Below are positions 53,875 through 62,859 of a stretch of DNA of 64,000 bases, in pieces (position 1 is the first letter of the stretch; each line of letters starts with the position of its first letter). The position numbers and the translations under genes were made by a program. The DNA is taken from positions 246,122 through 310,121 of the forward strand of contig JAETNO010000004.1 of NCBI GenBank assembly GCA_021768245.1, in the 5' to 3' direction. Below the pieces are notes generated by a model, which had not been told where the DNA came from, made no database searches, and was given only the letters and a program-made list of their open reading frames with translations. This DNA is from Bacteroidaceae bacterium. Its GTDB lineage: Bacteria; Bacteroidota; Bacteroidia; Bacteroidales; Muribaculaceae.

Positions 53875-54936
53875 ATGAATCTGAAAATAGCAGTACTTCC
53901 GGGCGACGGAATAGGCCCCGAAATCTCCCGTCAGGGAGTCGACGTAATGACCGCCGTGTGTGAGAAATTCGGACACAGCGTAGATTACCGCTACGGCATC
54001 TGTGGCGCAGACGCTATCGATAAGGTTGGCGACCCGTTTCCGCAAGAGACCTACGAGACATGCCTGTGGGCAGACGCAGTGCTTTTCTCGGCTGTAGGCG
54101 ACCCTAAGTTCGACAATAATCCCAACGCCAAGGTGCGTCCCGAGCAAGGACTGCTGGCCATGCGCAAGAAACTCGGCCTATTCGCCAACATCCGCCCGGT
54201 GGAGACCTTTGACTGCCTCATCCACAAGTCGCCCCTGCGCGCAGAATTAGTGGAGGGCGCTGACTTCATCTGCATCCGCGAACTGACGGGAGGCATGTAT
54301 TTCGGAGAGAAATATGAGGACAATGAACGCGCCTATGACACCAACGCCTACACGCGTGCAGAAATCGAGCGAATACTCCGCGTCGCCTACAGCTACGCGC
54401 TACGCCGCCGCAAGCACCTTACTGTCGTAGACAAGGCAAATGTGCTCGCATCCTCGCGTCTGTGGCGTAAAGTAGCACAGGAAATCGCAACGGAATATCC
54501 GGATGTCACGACCGACTACATGTATGTGGACAACGCCGCGATGCGCATGATTCAGGAGCCGCGCTTCTTCGACGTGATGGTGACCGAAAACACCTTCGGC
54601 GACATACTCACCGACGAAGGTTCTGTGATAAGCGGGTCGATGGGACTGCTCCCCTCGGCGTCGACAGGAGAAAAAACTCCCGTATTCGAACCGATTCACG
54701 GTTCATGGCCACAGGCAAAAGGACTTAACATCGCCAATCCCCTTGCGCAGATACTATCCGTCGCCATGCTCTTCGAGTATTTCGATCTCATAGAGGAAGG
54801 GGCGCTCATACGCAAAGCCGTCAACGCCTCACTCGACGAGAATGTACGCACACCTGAGATCCAGGTTGAAGGAGGCGCTAAATACGGCACCAAAGAAGTC
54901 GGCGAATGGATTGTGGAATATATCAAAAAAGCATGA
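53875..54936 (+). CDS. leuB: 3-Isopropylmalate dehydrogenase
   Basis: 353 residues. It starts MNLKIAVLPGDGIGPEISRQ. Substrate and metal motifs are IRPVETFDCLIHKSPLR, FICIRELTGGMYFGEK, VDKANVLASSRLWRK, DYMYVDNAAMRMI, TENTFGDILTDEGSVISGSM and EPIHGSWPQAKGLNIANP. It oxidises and decarboxylates isopropylmalate with NAD. It is the last gene of the operon, followed by a terminator at 54981. Confidence 0.96.
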   Translation: MNLKIAVLPGDGIGPEISRQGVDVMTAVCEKFGHSVDYRYGICGADAIDKVGDPFPQETYETCLWADAVLFSAVGDPKFDNNPNAKVRPEQGLLAMRKKLGLFANIRPVETFDCLIHKSPLRAELVEGADFICIRELTGGMYFGEKYEDNERAYDTNAYTRAEIERILRVAYSYALRRRKHLTVVDKANVLASSRLWRKVAQEIATEYPDVTTDYMYVDNAAMRMIQEPRFFDVMVTENTFGDILTDEGSVISGSMGLLPSASTGEKTPVFEPIHGSWPQAKGLNIANPLAQILSVAMLFEYFDLIEEGALIRKAVNASLDENVRTPEIQVEGGAKYGTKEVGEWIVEYIKKA

Positions 54937-54980
54937 TATTCCCCGAACTCCAAATTTGAGATAAAACCTACCCAATAAGT

Positions 54981-55023
54981 ATCCCTCCCGCCATTTAGAT
55001 TGACGGGAGGGATTGTTCATTTA
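54981..55023 (+). terminator. Rho-independent terminator of the leucine operon
   Basis: ATCCCTCCCG (54981-54990) pairs perfectly with CGGGAGGGAT (55004-55013) around a 13-nt loop, followed by TGTTCATTT. Confidence 0.85.
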
Positions 55024-55148
55024 ATCAAGCAGTTAAAGTCAGAAGGCGATTATTCTAAATTCAGGATTCAAGATTGCAGGGATAAGACCAATAAGCGGTC
55101 AGAGTCAGTGACCCGAGAATTCAGTACCTCCTGTAGGCTTTGGAATAA

Positions 55149-55703
55149 TCAGCGACGGTAGACAGGCTTCATATCGTAGGAGAGCATTGCGAGAGAGAAG
55201 CCCCAGTAGATAAAGGCGAGCGAGGTGAGGAAGCTTGTCATAGCCATGTCCTGAACCCAGCCGGCTTCAATGAAGAAGAAACCGATGAGCATAAGGAGGA
55301 TGCCGTTGATAAGATAGAGCCACCAGTAGCGACGTCCGCTTTGCTGGACTGCACCACAGATTGCGCTTATGCCCCAATAGAGGAATATAAAGGCAATAAA
55401 ATAGGGGAACACCATTTCAGAAAGGACGATGCTGCGCACAAGCATGAAACCGATGAATATATCGATCACACCTCCGGCAAGCCACCATCCCCATCCCTTT
55501 CCACGGTCAGGGCCTGAGGCAACAAGAAGCTGGACGATGCCGACAAGAATCAACAACCATCCAAAAATCTGCGAAGCAACAGCATAGCCTGCGACAGGCC
55601 AGAACCAATAAGCAAAACCGCAGATTACCATCAGGATTCCCGCAACGAGAACCACCCACCAATAGCGGGTCTGTCCCCAGAATTTTTCAATTAGCGTTTT
55701 CAT
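55149..55703 (-). CDS. HdeD-family membrane protein (DUF308)
   Basis: 184 residues, mostly membrane-embedded, with about six hydrophobic segments arranged as pairs (YWWVVLVAGILMVICGFAYW, SQIFGWLLILVGIVQLLVAS, WWLAGGVIDIFIGFMLVRS, FPYFIAFIFLYWGISAICGA, WLYLINGILLMLIGFFFIEA). This repeated pattern is the HdeD/DUF308 fold. In enteric bacteria HdeD is linked to acid resistance; no such role can be claimed here. It is monocistronic, convergent with the leucine operon. The 55704-55955 gap upstream holds mainly the terminator of the next gene. Confidence 0.85.
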   Translation of the reverse strand: MKTLIEKFWGQTRYWWVVLVAGILMVICGFAYWFWPVAGYAVASQIFGWLLILVGIVQLLVASGPDRGKGWGWWLAGGVIDIFIGFMLVRSIVLSEMVFPYFIAFIFLYWGISAICGAVQQSGRRYWWLYLINGILLMLIGFFFIEAGWVQDMAMTSFLTSLAFIYWGFSLAMLSYDMKPVYRR

Positions 55704-55849
55704 AACGACTTATGTTTTAATTAATAGTTGAAATTTGTTTTTTCAAAATCATCAGGGAAGTTAAAGCGTGAGGATTGCTTTAATTACTTTATTAGAATAA
55801 CACGCGGTTAATAAAATTTGTTGAAAAGACAAATAATTGTTTACGGGAA

Positions 55850-55891
55850 TGATAAAGAAAAAAAGTGCTCCCGCATCTCGCGGAAGCACTT
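55850..55891 (-). terminator. Rho-independent terminator after the LruC-like gene
   Basis: Reading the minus strand, AAGTGCTTCCGC (55891-55880) pairs with GCGGGAGCACTT (55874-55863) with one mismatch, then a run of seven T residues and further T-rich sequence. Confidence 0.8.
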
Positions 55892-55955
55892 CGGCTTAGA
55901 CCAATGCAAATTTATATTGCTTTTTTTACAAATATTTATTTGAATTTATTACGGT

Positions 55956-57980
55956 TTATTTTCCACGGTTGACAGTCGTGCCTTTGACGGGAGTCTTCCA
56001 CCAGTCGGCACAGCTGCCGTCGGTCACCCATTGCTGGAAGTCAGGATAGGCCTTTTCAATCGACACGCGCTCCATAGGCCAAGACCATGAGCCATCGACG
56101 CAGATAATCCATGGGGTGTGGAGGGGCTGTCCGGCTTTCTTTCCGGCTTCAATCGTGGTAAACTCTCCGTCGGGTCGCTTGACACGGATGGCGAAACCGC
56201 CCATGTTGTCGGTAGCCATCGAGAAGTCTTCAGGGACAGTCACTTTTATCGGCTCAGCCTGTGTGTGGGTCACGGAAGCTCCGACATTGAGAACGTTTTT
56301 AGTGTTTGACTCGCCAAGCCAAGAGTTAACGTGGGTATCGCTGACGAGCTCACCGTTGAACTCTACATAGACCGGAAGAGTGCCACCGGCTGCAAGAGCA
56401 CGCACGGTAGCGGTTGTCTCGCCGCTCACGTGAGAAATCTCAAGGACCACGTCGTTGAAGTCATAGTCATCGGTGTCACCAAGATCCTCGATTGCAAGAA
56501 TCCATGACTGGGCATCGGGGTCATTACCTTCGGGAGTATCACCAGGCTTCAGAACCTCGGTCTCTTCGTTCTTAAAGGTTCCGTTGACAATAAACATAAT
56601 ATCGTTCATATCATCGTCAGAACCTGACATCACACCGTCCTCAACTCCGACGAGAGTGTCGATTCCTCCCTCCTGGTCGTCCCAGCCGAATTTCACGAAT
56701 TTGATTGCAGGATTTCCATCGTATTTAGAACCGTCCTCTCCATGAGGTTCGCCACGGAAATGGGCGGTCCAGTCGTTGAGCCAAGGCAGGGAGTATCGGA
56801 TATTCTCGCCATTCAATTCTGTTTCCGCTCCGAGATTGGGATCATCTTTAGTGTAACCGGCTATAATTTCAAAGAATATGATATGAGTACCGGCAGGGAA
56901 AGTATAGGTCGGTTCCCCAGTTCCGTCCTCGCCATAATAGGTCAGATAGTAGCGTGAGCCTGTGAGCGGGAAATTGGATAAAGCCCAGTCGTGACCTTCC
57001 GATGCAAAATTCATTAGAGTCGGAACCTGCATGCTTCCAACAAATCCTTTGTTCTTATCCTTTATATTAGCATCAGGGTTGCCGGCTTCGATAAGTATAT
57101 ATCTGTTTGCGCGGGCTATATAGTCCTTATCGTCGGCCTTATCATCGGAATAGTATATATAACCATATTTATTATACCTCTCCGTGCCGCCACACATTAT
57201 GCCCAATGAAACAGGGCAATCCTTCGCTACAACCATTTCCACACCCTTGTCGAGATGCAGACGGTCTTCCCAACGACGGAGATTGCAGTAACCTGTTTCA
57301 GGATCCGTGTATGATTCCGGGAACACACCGTCCTTGCCTACGAGGGGCTGGAGTTCTTCATAGGTCCAGGTAGCGCCATCGAAACGTGTCACCTTATCGA
57401 GATGATACATGCTGAAGACCGAGGCTCTGTCTTTCTCTCCGTCTACCTCAGGGACATCAGGAAAACGGTTGGCGGCGTCGCTGAAAGTGCCGAGACTTGT
57501 CACCTTCTCACCCAGGGCTGGAGGATTGGAAAGGTCAAACTGGCTGTCGTCGATAGCAGCACGCGAGGATTTTGAGGCGCGGGAAATTGTGATTGAGGAA
57601 TTTTTAATTTCGCAGGAGGAGGAATAAACTATGCGACGGTCGGCATTATAGGCCACGACATAGGCCCGGGTAAGATTGCCAGGGAAGTCGAAGGAGAAGG
57701 ACTTTGCCGAGGCAGGATAGCGGGCTGCAAGGCGACAGGCATCAGAACCGAGCGGGGCTGTGAGCACACATATTTCTGTAGCACCCGAAACGGTCGGGCC
57801 ATCGACATTTGCCGACAGGCGCACTGCAATGTTCCAGTTCTGGTCAGGCGAAACGAGACCGAATTTCTTGATAAAATCACGAAGATACTGCTCTTCGGGG
57901 GTTATTTCCAATGTCTCCTGAGAGCAGGACATAAGACAAATGGCGCCGAGAGCGATTTTCAACAGCGTTTTAGGGTGCAT
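55956..57980 (-). CDS. Lipoprotein with DUF4114/LruC-type domains
   Basis: 674 residues. The lipoprotein signal ends ICLMSC, then SQETLEITPEEQYLRDFIKK with FGLVSPDQNWNIA, as in Bacteroidota LruC-domain proteins. A DUF4114-like region (about 430-460) has VEDGVMSGSDDDMNDIMFIV, and a second acidic motif DLGDTDDYDFNDVVLEISHV begins the LruC domain (about 500-660). These Asp-rich loops suggest calcium binding. Its biological job is unknown; related proteins are found on cell surfaces. A terminator follows it. Confidence 0.78.
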   Translation of the reverse strand: MHPKTLLKIALGAICLMSCSQETLEITPEEQYLRDFIKKFGLVSPDQNWNIAVRLSANVDGPTVSGATEICVLTAPLGSDACRLAARYPASAKSFSFDFPGNLTRAYVVAYNADRRIVYSSSCEIKNSSITISRASKSSRAAIDDSQFDLSNPPALGEKVTSLGTFSDAANRFPDVPEVDGEKDRASVFSMYHLDKVTRFDGATWTYEELQPLVGKDGVFPESYTDPETGYCNLRRWEDRLHLDKGVEMVVAKDCPVSLGIMCGGTERYNKYGYIYYSDDKADDKDYIARANRYILIEAGNPDANIKDKNKGFVGSMQVPTLMNFASEGHDWALSNFPLTGSRYYLTYYGEDGTGEPTYTFPAGTHIIFFEIIAGYTKDDPNLGAETELNGENIRYSLPWLNDWTAHFRGEPHGEDGSKYDGNPAIKFVKFGWDDQEGGIDTLVGVEDGVMSGSDDDMNDIMFIVNGTFKNEETEVLKPGDTPEGNDPDAQSWILAIEDLGDTDDYDFNDVVLEISHVSGETTATVRALAAGGTLPVYVEFNGELVSDTHVNSWLGESNTKNVLNVGASVTHTQAEPIKVTVPEDFSMATDNMGGFAIRVKRPDGEFTTIEAGKKAGQPLHTPWIICVDGSWSWPMERVSIEKAYPDFQQWVTDGSCADWWKTPVKGTTVNRGK

Positions 57981-58049
57981 TGTATATTATGATTAATTAA
58001 GGTTAAATCATAGGTCAACGTCATAACGCCACAAAAATATTAACAAATT

Positions 58050-58236
58050 TTTACCCCCCCCCTATATTTTTAGTAAAATTTAACATATTTAACAAACTTG
58101 AGGAATTCTTTGGGGGGAGGGAAGGAGGGAAAGAATATGGGGCTAATGGGAGGAATGGGACTAATGAGGCGGATAGGGGGGAGAACAGGAAGGGAGAAAA
58201 ACAAAGCATGAATTTAAGCGAATTAATGAACTGCAA
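58050..58236. other. G-rich, strand-asymmetric low-complexity tract
   Basis: The plus strand is strongly purine-rich. Between about 58111 and 58180 runs of three to six G are spaced by short A-rich linkers (GGGGGGAGGGAAGGAGGG, later GGGG and GGG runs). A C8 run lies at about 58054. It could form a G-quadruplex on the plus strand. Together with an integrase promoter it accounts for the 418-bp gap 57981-58398. A short minus-strand frame across it has no coding features. Confidence 0.5.
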
Positions 58237-58336
58237 ATAAGAATTTATAATGCTATATATTAGACATATAATCAGAAATGCTAATTTCTCAATGATTCCC
58301 TAAAATACCTTTATTCAGACTATTTTTGTTACTTAT

Positions 58337-58371
58337 TTTGATACTCATATCGGATTAATTTGCTACCTTTG
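58337..58371 (+). promoter_or_regulatory. Putative promoter of the first integrase
   Basis: TACCTTTG followed by C at 58364-58371 is a good -7 box. TTTG at 58337-58340 is 23 nt upstream, a slightly long spacer. The ATG follows 27 bp later. Confidence 0.55.
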
Positions 58372-58398
58372 CAAGCGGATACAATACACTGAGAAGCA

Positions 58399-59541
58399 AT
58401 GGGTAGAAGAAGAGAATCGAAAGTAGATAAAAGTCCGTTCAAGTTGCGCCGACGCAAACTTGCGGACGGTCGTGAATCCCTTTTTATAGACCATGTTGTC
58501 AATGGGAAGCATGAATATGAGTTCCTGAAACTTTATCTCCTACCCGAAACATCGGAAAGGGAGAAACGGGATAATGCGAGAATTATCCGGAAGGCGCAGG
58601 AAATCATCATTGAAAAAACCGACGCTTTTATTAGCCGGAAATCGGAAACGGCAGAAAACGGAGACAAGTCAACTGTTCTCCTTCGCGACTTTATAGACAT
58701 ACTTATCGCGCATCATAAGGAACGAGGCAAGAATACATATAAGGAATTTGTGTCAGTACGAAAAAATCTGGAGAGTTTCAGACCCGGTGCAAGACTGTGT
58801 GATGTCGATAAAAATTTCTGCATAGATTTCCGGGATTGGCTTTTGAACCATTGTAGTGAAAGAACAGGCAAACCATTGGCGAGAAGAACGGCATTCGGCT
58901 ATTTTTGGCTTCTTGGGAATATTCTCGGCAATGCCTTCCGTATGGAATACATAAGAAATAACCCTTGGACACTGCTTGATTCAACAGACAAAATGACTGA
59001 GCCGCCTGCGACACGTGGATTCCTCACCCTTGAAGAGGTTGCAATGCTTGAGTCAACCCCATATAAACGAGAAAATATCCGCAATGCGTTTCTTTTCTGC
59101 TGTTTCAGCGGACTTCGCATCTCAGATCTGCTCAATCTACGCTGGAATAACATTTCCGACTGCGGAGGCAAACTGTCTGTTTCTTTCGTTATGAGAAAAA
59201 CATCAAAACCGGTTTCCTTCCCTCTTCCTTCAAAAGCATCGGGATATCTGCCGGAGCGAGGTTGCTCACTTTCAAATGCGTTGGTGTTTGCAGACCTGCC
59301 GAGCCAATCGGTGATTAGCCGGCATTTGAAGGCCTGGGCCAAGTTCGCTGGAATAAAGAGAAATCTCCATTTCCACATGTCGAGGCATACCTACGGGACA
59401 ATGCTGATGACAGCCGGAGTTGACCTTTATACCGCAAGCAAGATGATGGGACACTCCGATGTCCGTGCGACACAGGTGTATGCGAAAATAATCGACAGCA
59501 AGAAAGCGGAGGCTATGGATCTCATAGACCGCGCATTTTAA
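58399..59541 (+). CDS. Tyrosine recombinase/site-specific integrase (first of a tandem pair)
   Basis: 380 residues. An N-terminal Arm-type DNA-binding segment (FKLRRRKLADGRESLFIDHV, HEYEFLKLYLLPETSE) is followed by a SAM-like core-binding domain and the catalytic domain: Arg in FSGLRISDLLNLRW (about 240), His/Arg in HMSRHTYGTML (about 326/329), His in MGHSDVRAT (about 352) and nucleophile Tyr361 in TQVYAKI. This is the Bacteroidetes mobile-element and invertase integrase form. It is 47 bp upstream of a clearly related gene. It probably catalyses integration and excision of the island to its right, or inversion of a nearby segment. Confidence 0.93.
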   Translation: MGRRRESKVDKSPFKLRRRKLADGRESLFIDHVVNGKHEYEFLKLYLLPETSEREKRDNARIIRKAQEIIIEKTDAFISRKSETAENGDKSTVLLRDFIDILIAHHKERGKNTYKEFVSVRKNLESFRPGARLCDVDKNFCIDFRDWLLNHCSERTGKPLARRTAFGYFWLLGNILGNAFRMEYIRNNPWTLLDSTDKMTEPPATRGFLTLEEVAMLESTPYKRENIRNAFLFCCFSGLRISDLLNLRWNNISDCGGKLSVSFVMRKTSKPVSFPLPSKASGYLPERGCSLSNALVFADLPSQSVISRHLKAWAKFAGIKRNLHFHMSRHTYGTMLMTAGVDLYTASKMMGHSDVRATQVYAKIIDSKKAEAMDLIDRAF

Positions 59542-59588
59542 TTATTGTTTTCGGGAAATATCATTAATAACAATACAAATACAACAGT

Positions 59589-60773
59589 ATGACCTCTCCT
59601 AAAAAGAAAACCGCAAAGCTCAAAGAGCCTGTAAGAGTCCGCACCAAGAAACTTGCTGACGGCTCCGAATCCTTCTATCTTGACATATACGTTGACGGGA
59701 AACGAAGCTATGAGTTTCTTAAACTGTATCTTCTCCCGGAGGTAAGCGCGAAAGTCAAGGAACAGAACCGGGCGACCCGCGCCGCTGTCGAAGCAATAAA
59801 ATCGCAACGGATAATCGATATAACCAACGGTAAGGCGGGTATAAAGCGCACATCCGGTTGGCAGAGGCTCTTGCTTACGGACTGGCTTGACAGACATGTG
59901 GCGAATCAGGAGCGGAAAGGCATACGCAACATCGGTACATTGAAATCCGTTGTCAGAATAGTGACTACATATGCGAAAAAGACCCGGATGGGCGATATAG
60001 ACAAGAAATGGTCACTCGGTTTTATAGACTGGCTCCAAAACACTTACATACCGGTCATATCCAAAGACAAAGACAATAAGCATCTTTCATCGGGAACAGC
60101 CGCAACGTATGTATCGCAACTTTCGGCGGCATTGAACGCCGCCGTGCGTGCCGAACACCTCGGTGAAAACCCGTTTATGCTGCTGTCGGCATCGGAAAAG
60201 ATAAAGAAGCCGGAATCTCAAAGGCAATTCCTTACTATCGAGGAGATAAAGATGATGATTGCCGCCGAGTGTTCAAACCTCACTGTGAAACAAGCGTATC
60301 TCTTTTCCTGCTATTGCGGGCTGCGCATAAGTGACATTTACGCCCTGCGGTGGAAGGATGTCCGGATGAATGACGGTCGGTATATGCTGTCCGTAGTCAT
60401 GAAGAAAACAGCTACACCGATATATATTCCTTTGTCAGCCAATGCTCTTGCATGGATGCCTGAAAGGACTGATGATGAATCCTGTGTCTTTGCTGGACTG
60501 CCTACGGAGCCTACGGTGAACAAGATTTTAGGAATGTGGGCAAAATCAGCCGGGATAGACAAACATCTGACTTTTCACACATCCCGCCACACATTCGGAA
60601 CCCTCATGATGACCGTTGGCGCAGACCTCTATACGACCTGCAAGCTGATGGGGCATTCCGATGTCCGCACGACGCAGATTTATGCAAAAATTGTTGACAG
60701 TAAGAAGATTGAGGCAGTGAACCTCGTTGACAGGATGTTCGAGAAGAAAGAAGCACAAGGTTCTGGCAAGTAG
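59589..60773 (+). CDS. Tyrosine recombinase/site-specific integrase (second of a tandem pair)
   Basis: 394 residues, the same layout as the preceding gene: Arm-type region VRVRTKKLADGSESFYLDIY and YEFLKLYLLPEVSAKVKEQN, core-binding domain, and catalytic residues Arg246 (CGLRISDIYALRW), His330 and Arg333 (FHTSRHTFGTLM), His356 (MGHSDVRTT) and Tyr365 (TQIYAKIVDSKK). All catalytic positions are intact. The two proteins are paralogues rather than halves of one gene. Tandem recombinases are common at one end of Bacteroides transposons and in surface-gene shufflons. Confidence 0.93.
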   Translation: MTSPKKKTAKLKEPVRVRTKKLADGSESFYLDIYVDGKRSYEFLKLYLLPEVSAKVKEQNRATRAAVEAIKSQRIIDITNGKAGIKRTSGWQRLLLTDWLDRHVANQERKGIRNIGTLKSVVRIVTTYAKKTRMGDIDKKWSLGFIDWLQNTYIPVISKDKDNKHLSSGTAATYVSQLSAALNAAVRAEHLGENPFMLLSASEKIKKPESQRQFLTIEEIKMMIAAECSNLTVKQAYLFSCYCGLRISDIYALRWKDVRMNDGRYMLSVVMKKTATPIYIPLSANALAWMPERTDDESCVFAGLPTEPTVNKILGMWAKSAGIDKHLTFHTSRHTFGTLMMTVGADLYTTCKLMGHSDVRTTQIYAKIVDSKKIEAVNLVDRMFEKKEAQGSGK

Positions 60774-60814
60774 TATATAGGCTGTATTACAATTAGTTAC
60801 ATTAGTATATGTCT

Positions 60815-60883
60815 AACATTTTGAGAATCGCGTAAAATATCGCATAAAACATTTTGAGAATCGTGTGGAATTGATTATCTTTG
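60815..60883 (+). promoter_or_regulatory. Near-consensus promoter overlapped by a 33-bp-period direct repeat
   Basis: TTTG at 60853-60856, a 19-nt spacer and TATCTTTG at 60876-60883 form an ideal Bacteroidota promoter. The 19-base sequence AACATTTTGAGAATCGYGT occurs at 60815 and again at 60848, 33 bp apart (about three helical turns), with one difference. The second copy contains the -33 box. This suggests an operator bound by a regulator. Confidence 0.7.
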
Positions 60884-60907
60884 CACCTGTTAAACAATAG
60901 TTACAGC

Positions 60908-62239
60908 ATGATATTCAAGCGAAAGATATACCGGGAACTGCAACAGTGGAAAGAATCGGACAACGGTTCGACAGCCTTGTTGATAAAAGGCGCGCGACGG
61001 GTCGGAAAGTCAACGATTGCCGAGGAATTTGCACGCGCCGAGTATGACAGTTACATACTGATTGATTTTGTCGAGTGCAGCGACGAGGTACGGGAATTGT
61101 TCAATGACGTGTCAAACCTCGATTTCATATTCATGCGTCTGCAGATGATGTATCATGTGGAGCTGATTGAACGGAAGTCTGTAATCATCTTCGACGAGGT
61201 GCAGAACTGCCCCAAAGCACGGCAGGCCATCAAGTATCTCGTAAAAGACCGTCGCTATGACTATATTGAGACCGGTTCGCTGATTTCCATAAGGAAGAAT
61301 GTCGATGGAATACTGATACCCAGCGAGGAACTTACGGTCAATATGTACCCGATGGATTATGAGGAGTTCAGATGGGCTTTAGGTGACAGAGTTTCCGTAC
61401 CCATGCTTGAGGAATGTTTCAGAAGCCGAAAATCTCTGGGGGATGCGGCCAACCGTTCACTCATGCGTGATTTCCGGCTGTATATGCTTGTGGGAGGGAT
61501 GCCGCAGGCCGTGGCCACTTATATAGAGACGAACAATATGGAGAAGGTCGATCGCACGAAACGAGGAATAATCACGCTGTATGAAAACGACTTCAACCGC
61601 ATAGACCCGTCCGGCAACGCATCGCTGCTGTTCCATAACATACCGTCTGAATTGACGCGCAACTCAAACCGTTACATGGCATGGAGTTCAACCGGTGGAG
61701 CAAGAAGCCATGAGCTTGTTGACGTGCTTTCGGAAATGAAAGAGTCAATGACGGTCAATATGTCGTATCATGCCAATGATCCGGGAGCCGGGATGTCGTT
61801 GCACCATGACACAAGCCGTTTCAAGATGTTTGTCGGTGACACCGGACTTTTCGTGACACTCGCATTCTGGGATAAAAAGTTCACACAGAATGTAATATAT
61901 GAAAAACTGCTGAGCAACAAACTCAGTGCCGACCTCGGTTATGTATATGAGAATGTGGTGGCGCAGATGCTTAAGGCCGCAGGGCATGAACTGCATTACT
62001 ATACATTTCCGACGGAGAGTGGAAAACACAATTACGAGGTTGATTTCCTGATTTCAGACGGAGACAAGGTCAGTCCGATCGAGGTAAAATCATCCGGATA
62101 CAAGGCTCATGCCTCATTGGATGCTTTCTGTTCTAAATTTTCATCAAGAATCAAGAATGAATACCTTGTCTATACGAAAGATATGCGTAAAGACGCTACC
62201 GTATTGTGTCTCCCGGTTTATATGACAATGTTCCTATGA
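60908..62239 (+). CDS. AAA ATPase with C-terminal DUF4143 (AAA_14 family)
   Basis: 443 residues from the ATG at 60908, 24 bp behind the promoter; a TTG nine codons earlier would overlap the -7 box. Walker A is LLIKGARRVGKSTIAEEF (Lys about 34), Walker B is SVIIFDEVQNCPKA (Asp/Glu about 96-97). The C-terminal DUF4143 domain has YVYENVVAQMLKAAGHELHYY, YEVDFLISDGDKVSPIEVKS, a PD-(D/E)xK-nuclease-like signature. The family is widespread and its function is poorly known, but the nuclease-like end and island setting leave a DNA-related or defence role open. Its stop overlaps the next start as ATGA. Confidence 0.9.
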   Translation: MIFKRKIYRELQQWKESDNGSTALLIKGARRVGKSTIAEEFARAEYDSYILIDFVECSDEVRELFNDVSNLDFIFMRLQMMYHVELIERKSVIIFDEVQNCPKARQAIKYLVKDRRYDYIETGSLISIRKNVDGILIPSEELTVNMYPMDYEEFRWALGDRVSVPMLEECFRSRKSLGDAANRSLMRDFRLYMLVGGMPQAVATYIETNNMEKVDRTKRGIITLYENDFNRIDPSGNASLLFHNIPSELTRNSNRYMAWSSTGGARSHELVDVLSEMKESMTVNMSYHANDPGAGMSLHHDTSRFKMFVGDTGLFVTLAFWDKKFTQNVIYEKLLSNKLSADLGYVYENVVAQMLKAAGHELHYYTFPTESGKHNYEVDFLISDGDKVSPIEVKSSGYKAHASLDAFCSKFSSRIKNEYLVYTKDMRKDATVLCLPVYMTMFL

Positions 62240-62859
62240 AGAAATTGATAGATATTGCAGACCGGCTCAAAGAAATCAACGGGATTGTTGCCGCGTGCAA
62301 TGGTGACGCGATGCCGTTTGAACAGGCGTTGGCATTGGCACGATTTTATTATGATTTTCATAACACCAACGCGCTTATTGCCGAGGCAGAGGCTATGGCT
62401 ACGGAAAATCCGGCAGAGCTGAAAGAGATTGCTCTTTCCCTCAAAGCCGAAACTTCGACGTTGCTTGATAATATCGGTCGACTTGAAGATGTTGATTTCA
62501 AGGGCATTGCCAACGCACGCTCACGGAAATTCCATGACGTGTTCCAAGAGGCTTCAGCCCGGCTTAACCCATATTGGAAGCGATACTGCGAGTTGAACAC
62601 CCGTCTTGACTATCTGCCTCTTGGTTCAGATGAGTATGCCGAGACTGAAAAGGAATGCGAGGCGGCAAAGGCGGAGCATGACAGGCGGCAGACAGATGTC
62701 AGGAGGATATATGCGGAATACGAGCGTGAGAGCCGACGAGCCGGGGATGTCTTTTCCCTCAAAGCCTCACACCTGTATGCGCTTGCCGCGAAACTGAACG
62801 GCATAGCCGGAAGTATCATGACCGACCTTGATCGCATGGAGAAAGGGGAATGCCAATGA
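62236..62859 (+). CDS. Helical coiled-coil protein of unknown function, coupled to the ATPase
   Basis: 207 residues from the ATG at 62236, which overlaps the ATPase stop as ATGA and therefore is the likely start. Rich in Ala, Glu, Lys, Arg and Tyr, without a signal or membrane segment. Predicted helical throughout, with heptad-like stretches (AELKEIALSLKAETSTLLDN; ETEKECEAAKAEHDRRQTDV). I do not recognise it. Tight coupling upstream and downstream says it works with the ATPase or the following protein. Confidence 0.75.
   Translation: MKKLIDIADRLKEINGIVAACNGDAMPFEQALALARFYYDFHNTNALIAEAEAMATENPAELKEIALSLKAETSTLLDNIGRLEDVDFKGIANARSRKFHDVFQEASARLNPYWKRYCELNTRLDYLPLGSDEYAETEKECEAAKAEHDRRQTDVRRIYAEYERESRRAGDVFSLKASHLYALAAKLNGIAGSIMTDLDRMEKGECQ

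Noticed and set aside
58051..58236. 61-codon minus-strand frame across the G-rich tract
   Set aside because: Composition (Pro/Ser/Leu/Phe) is that forced by the low-complexity DNA.
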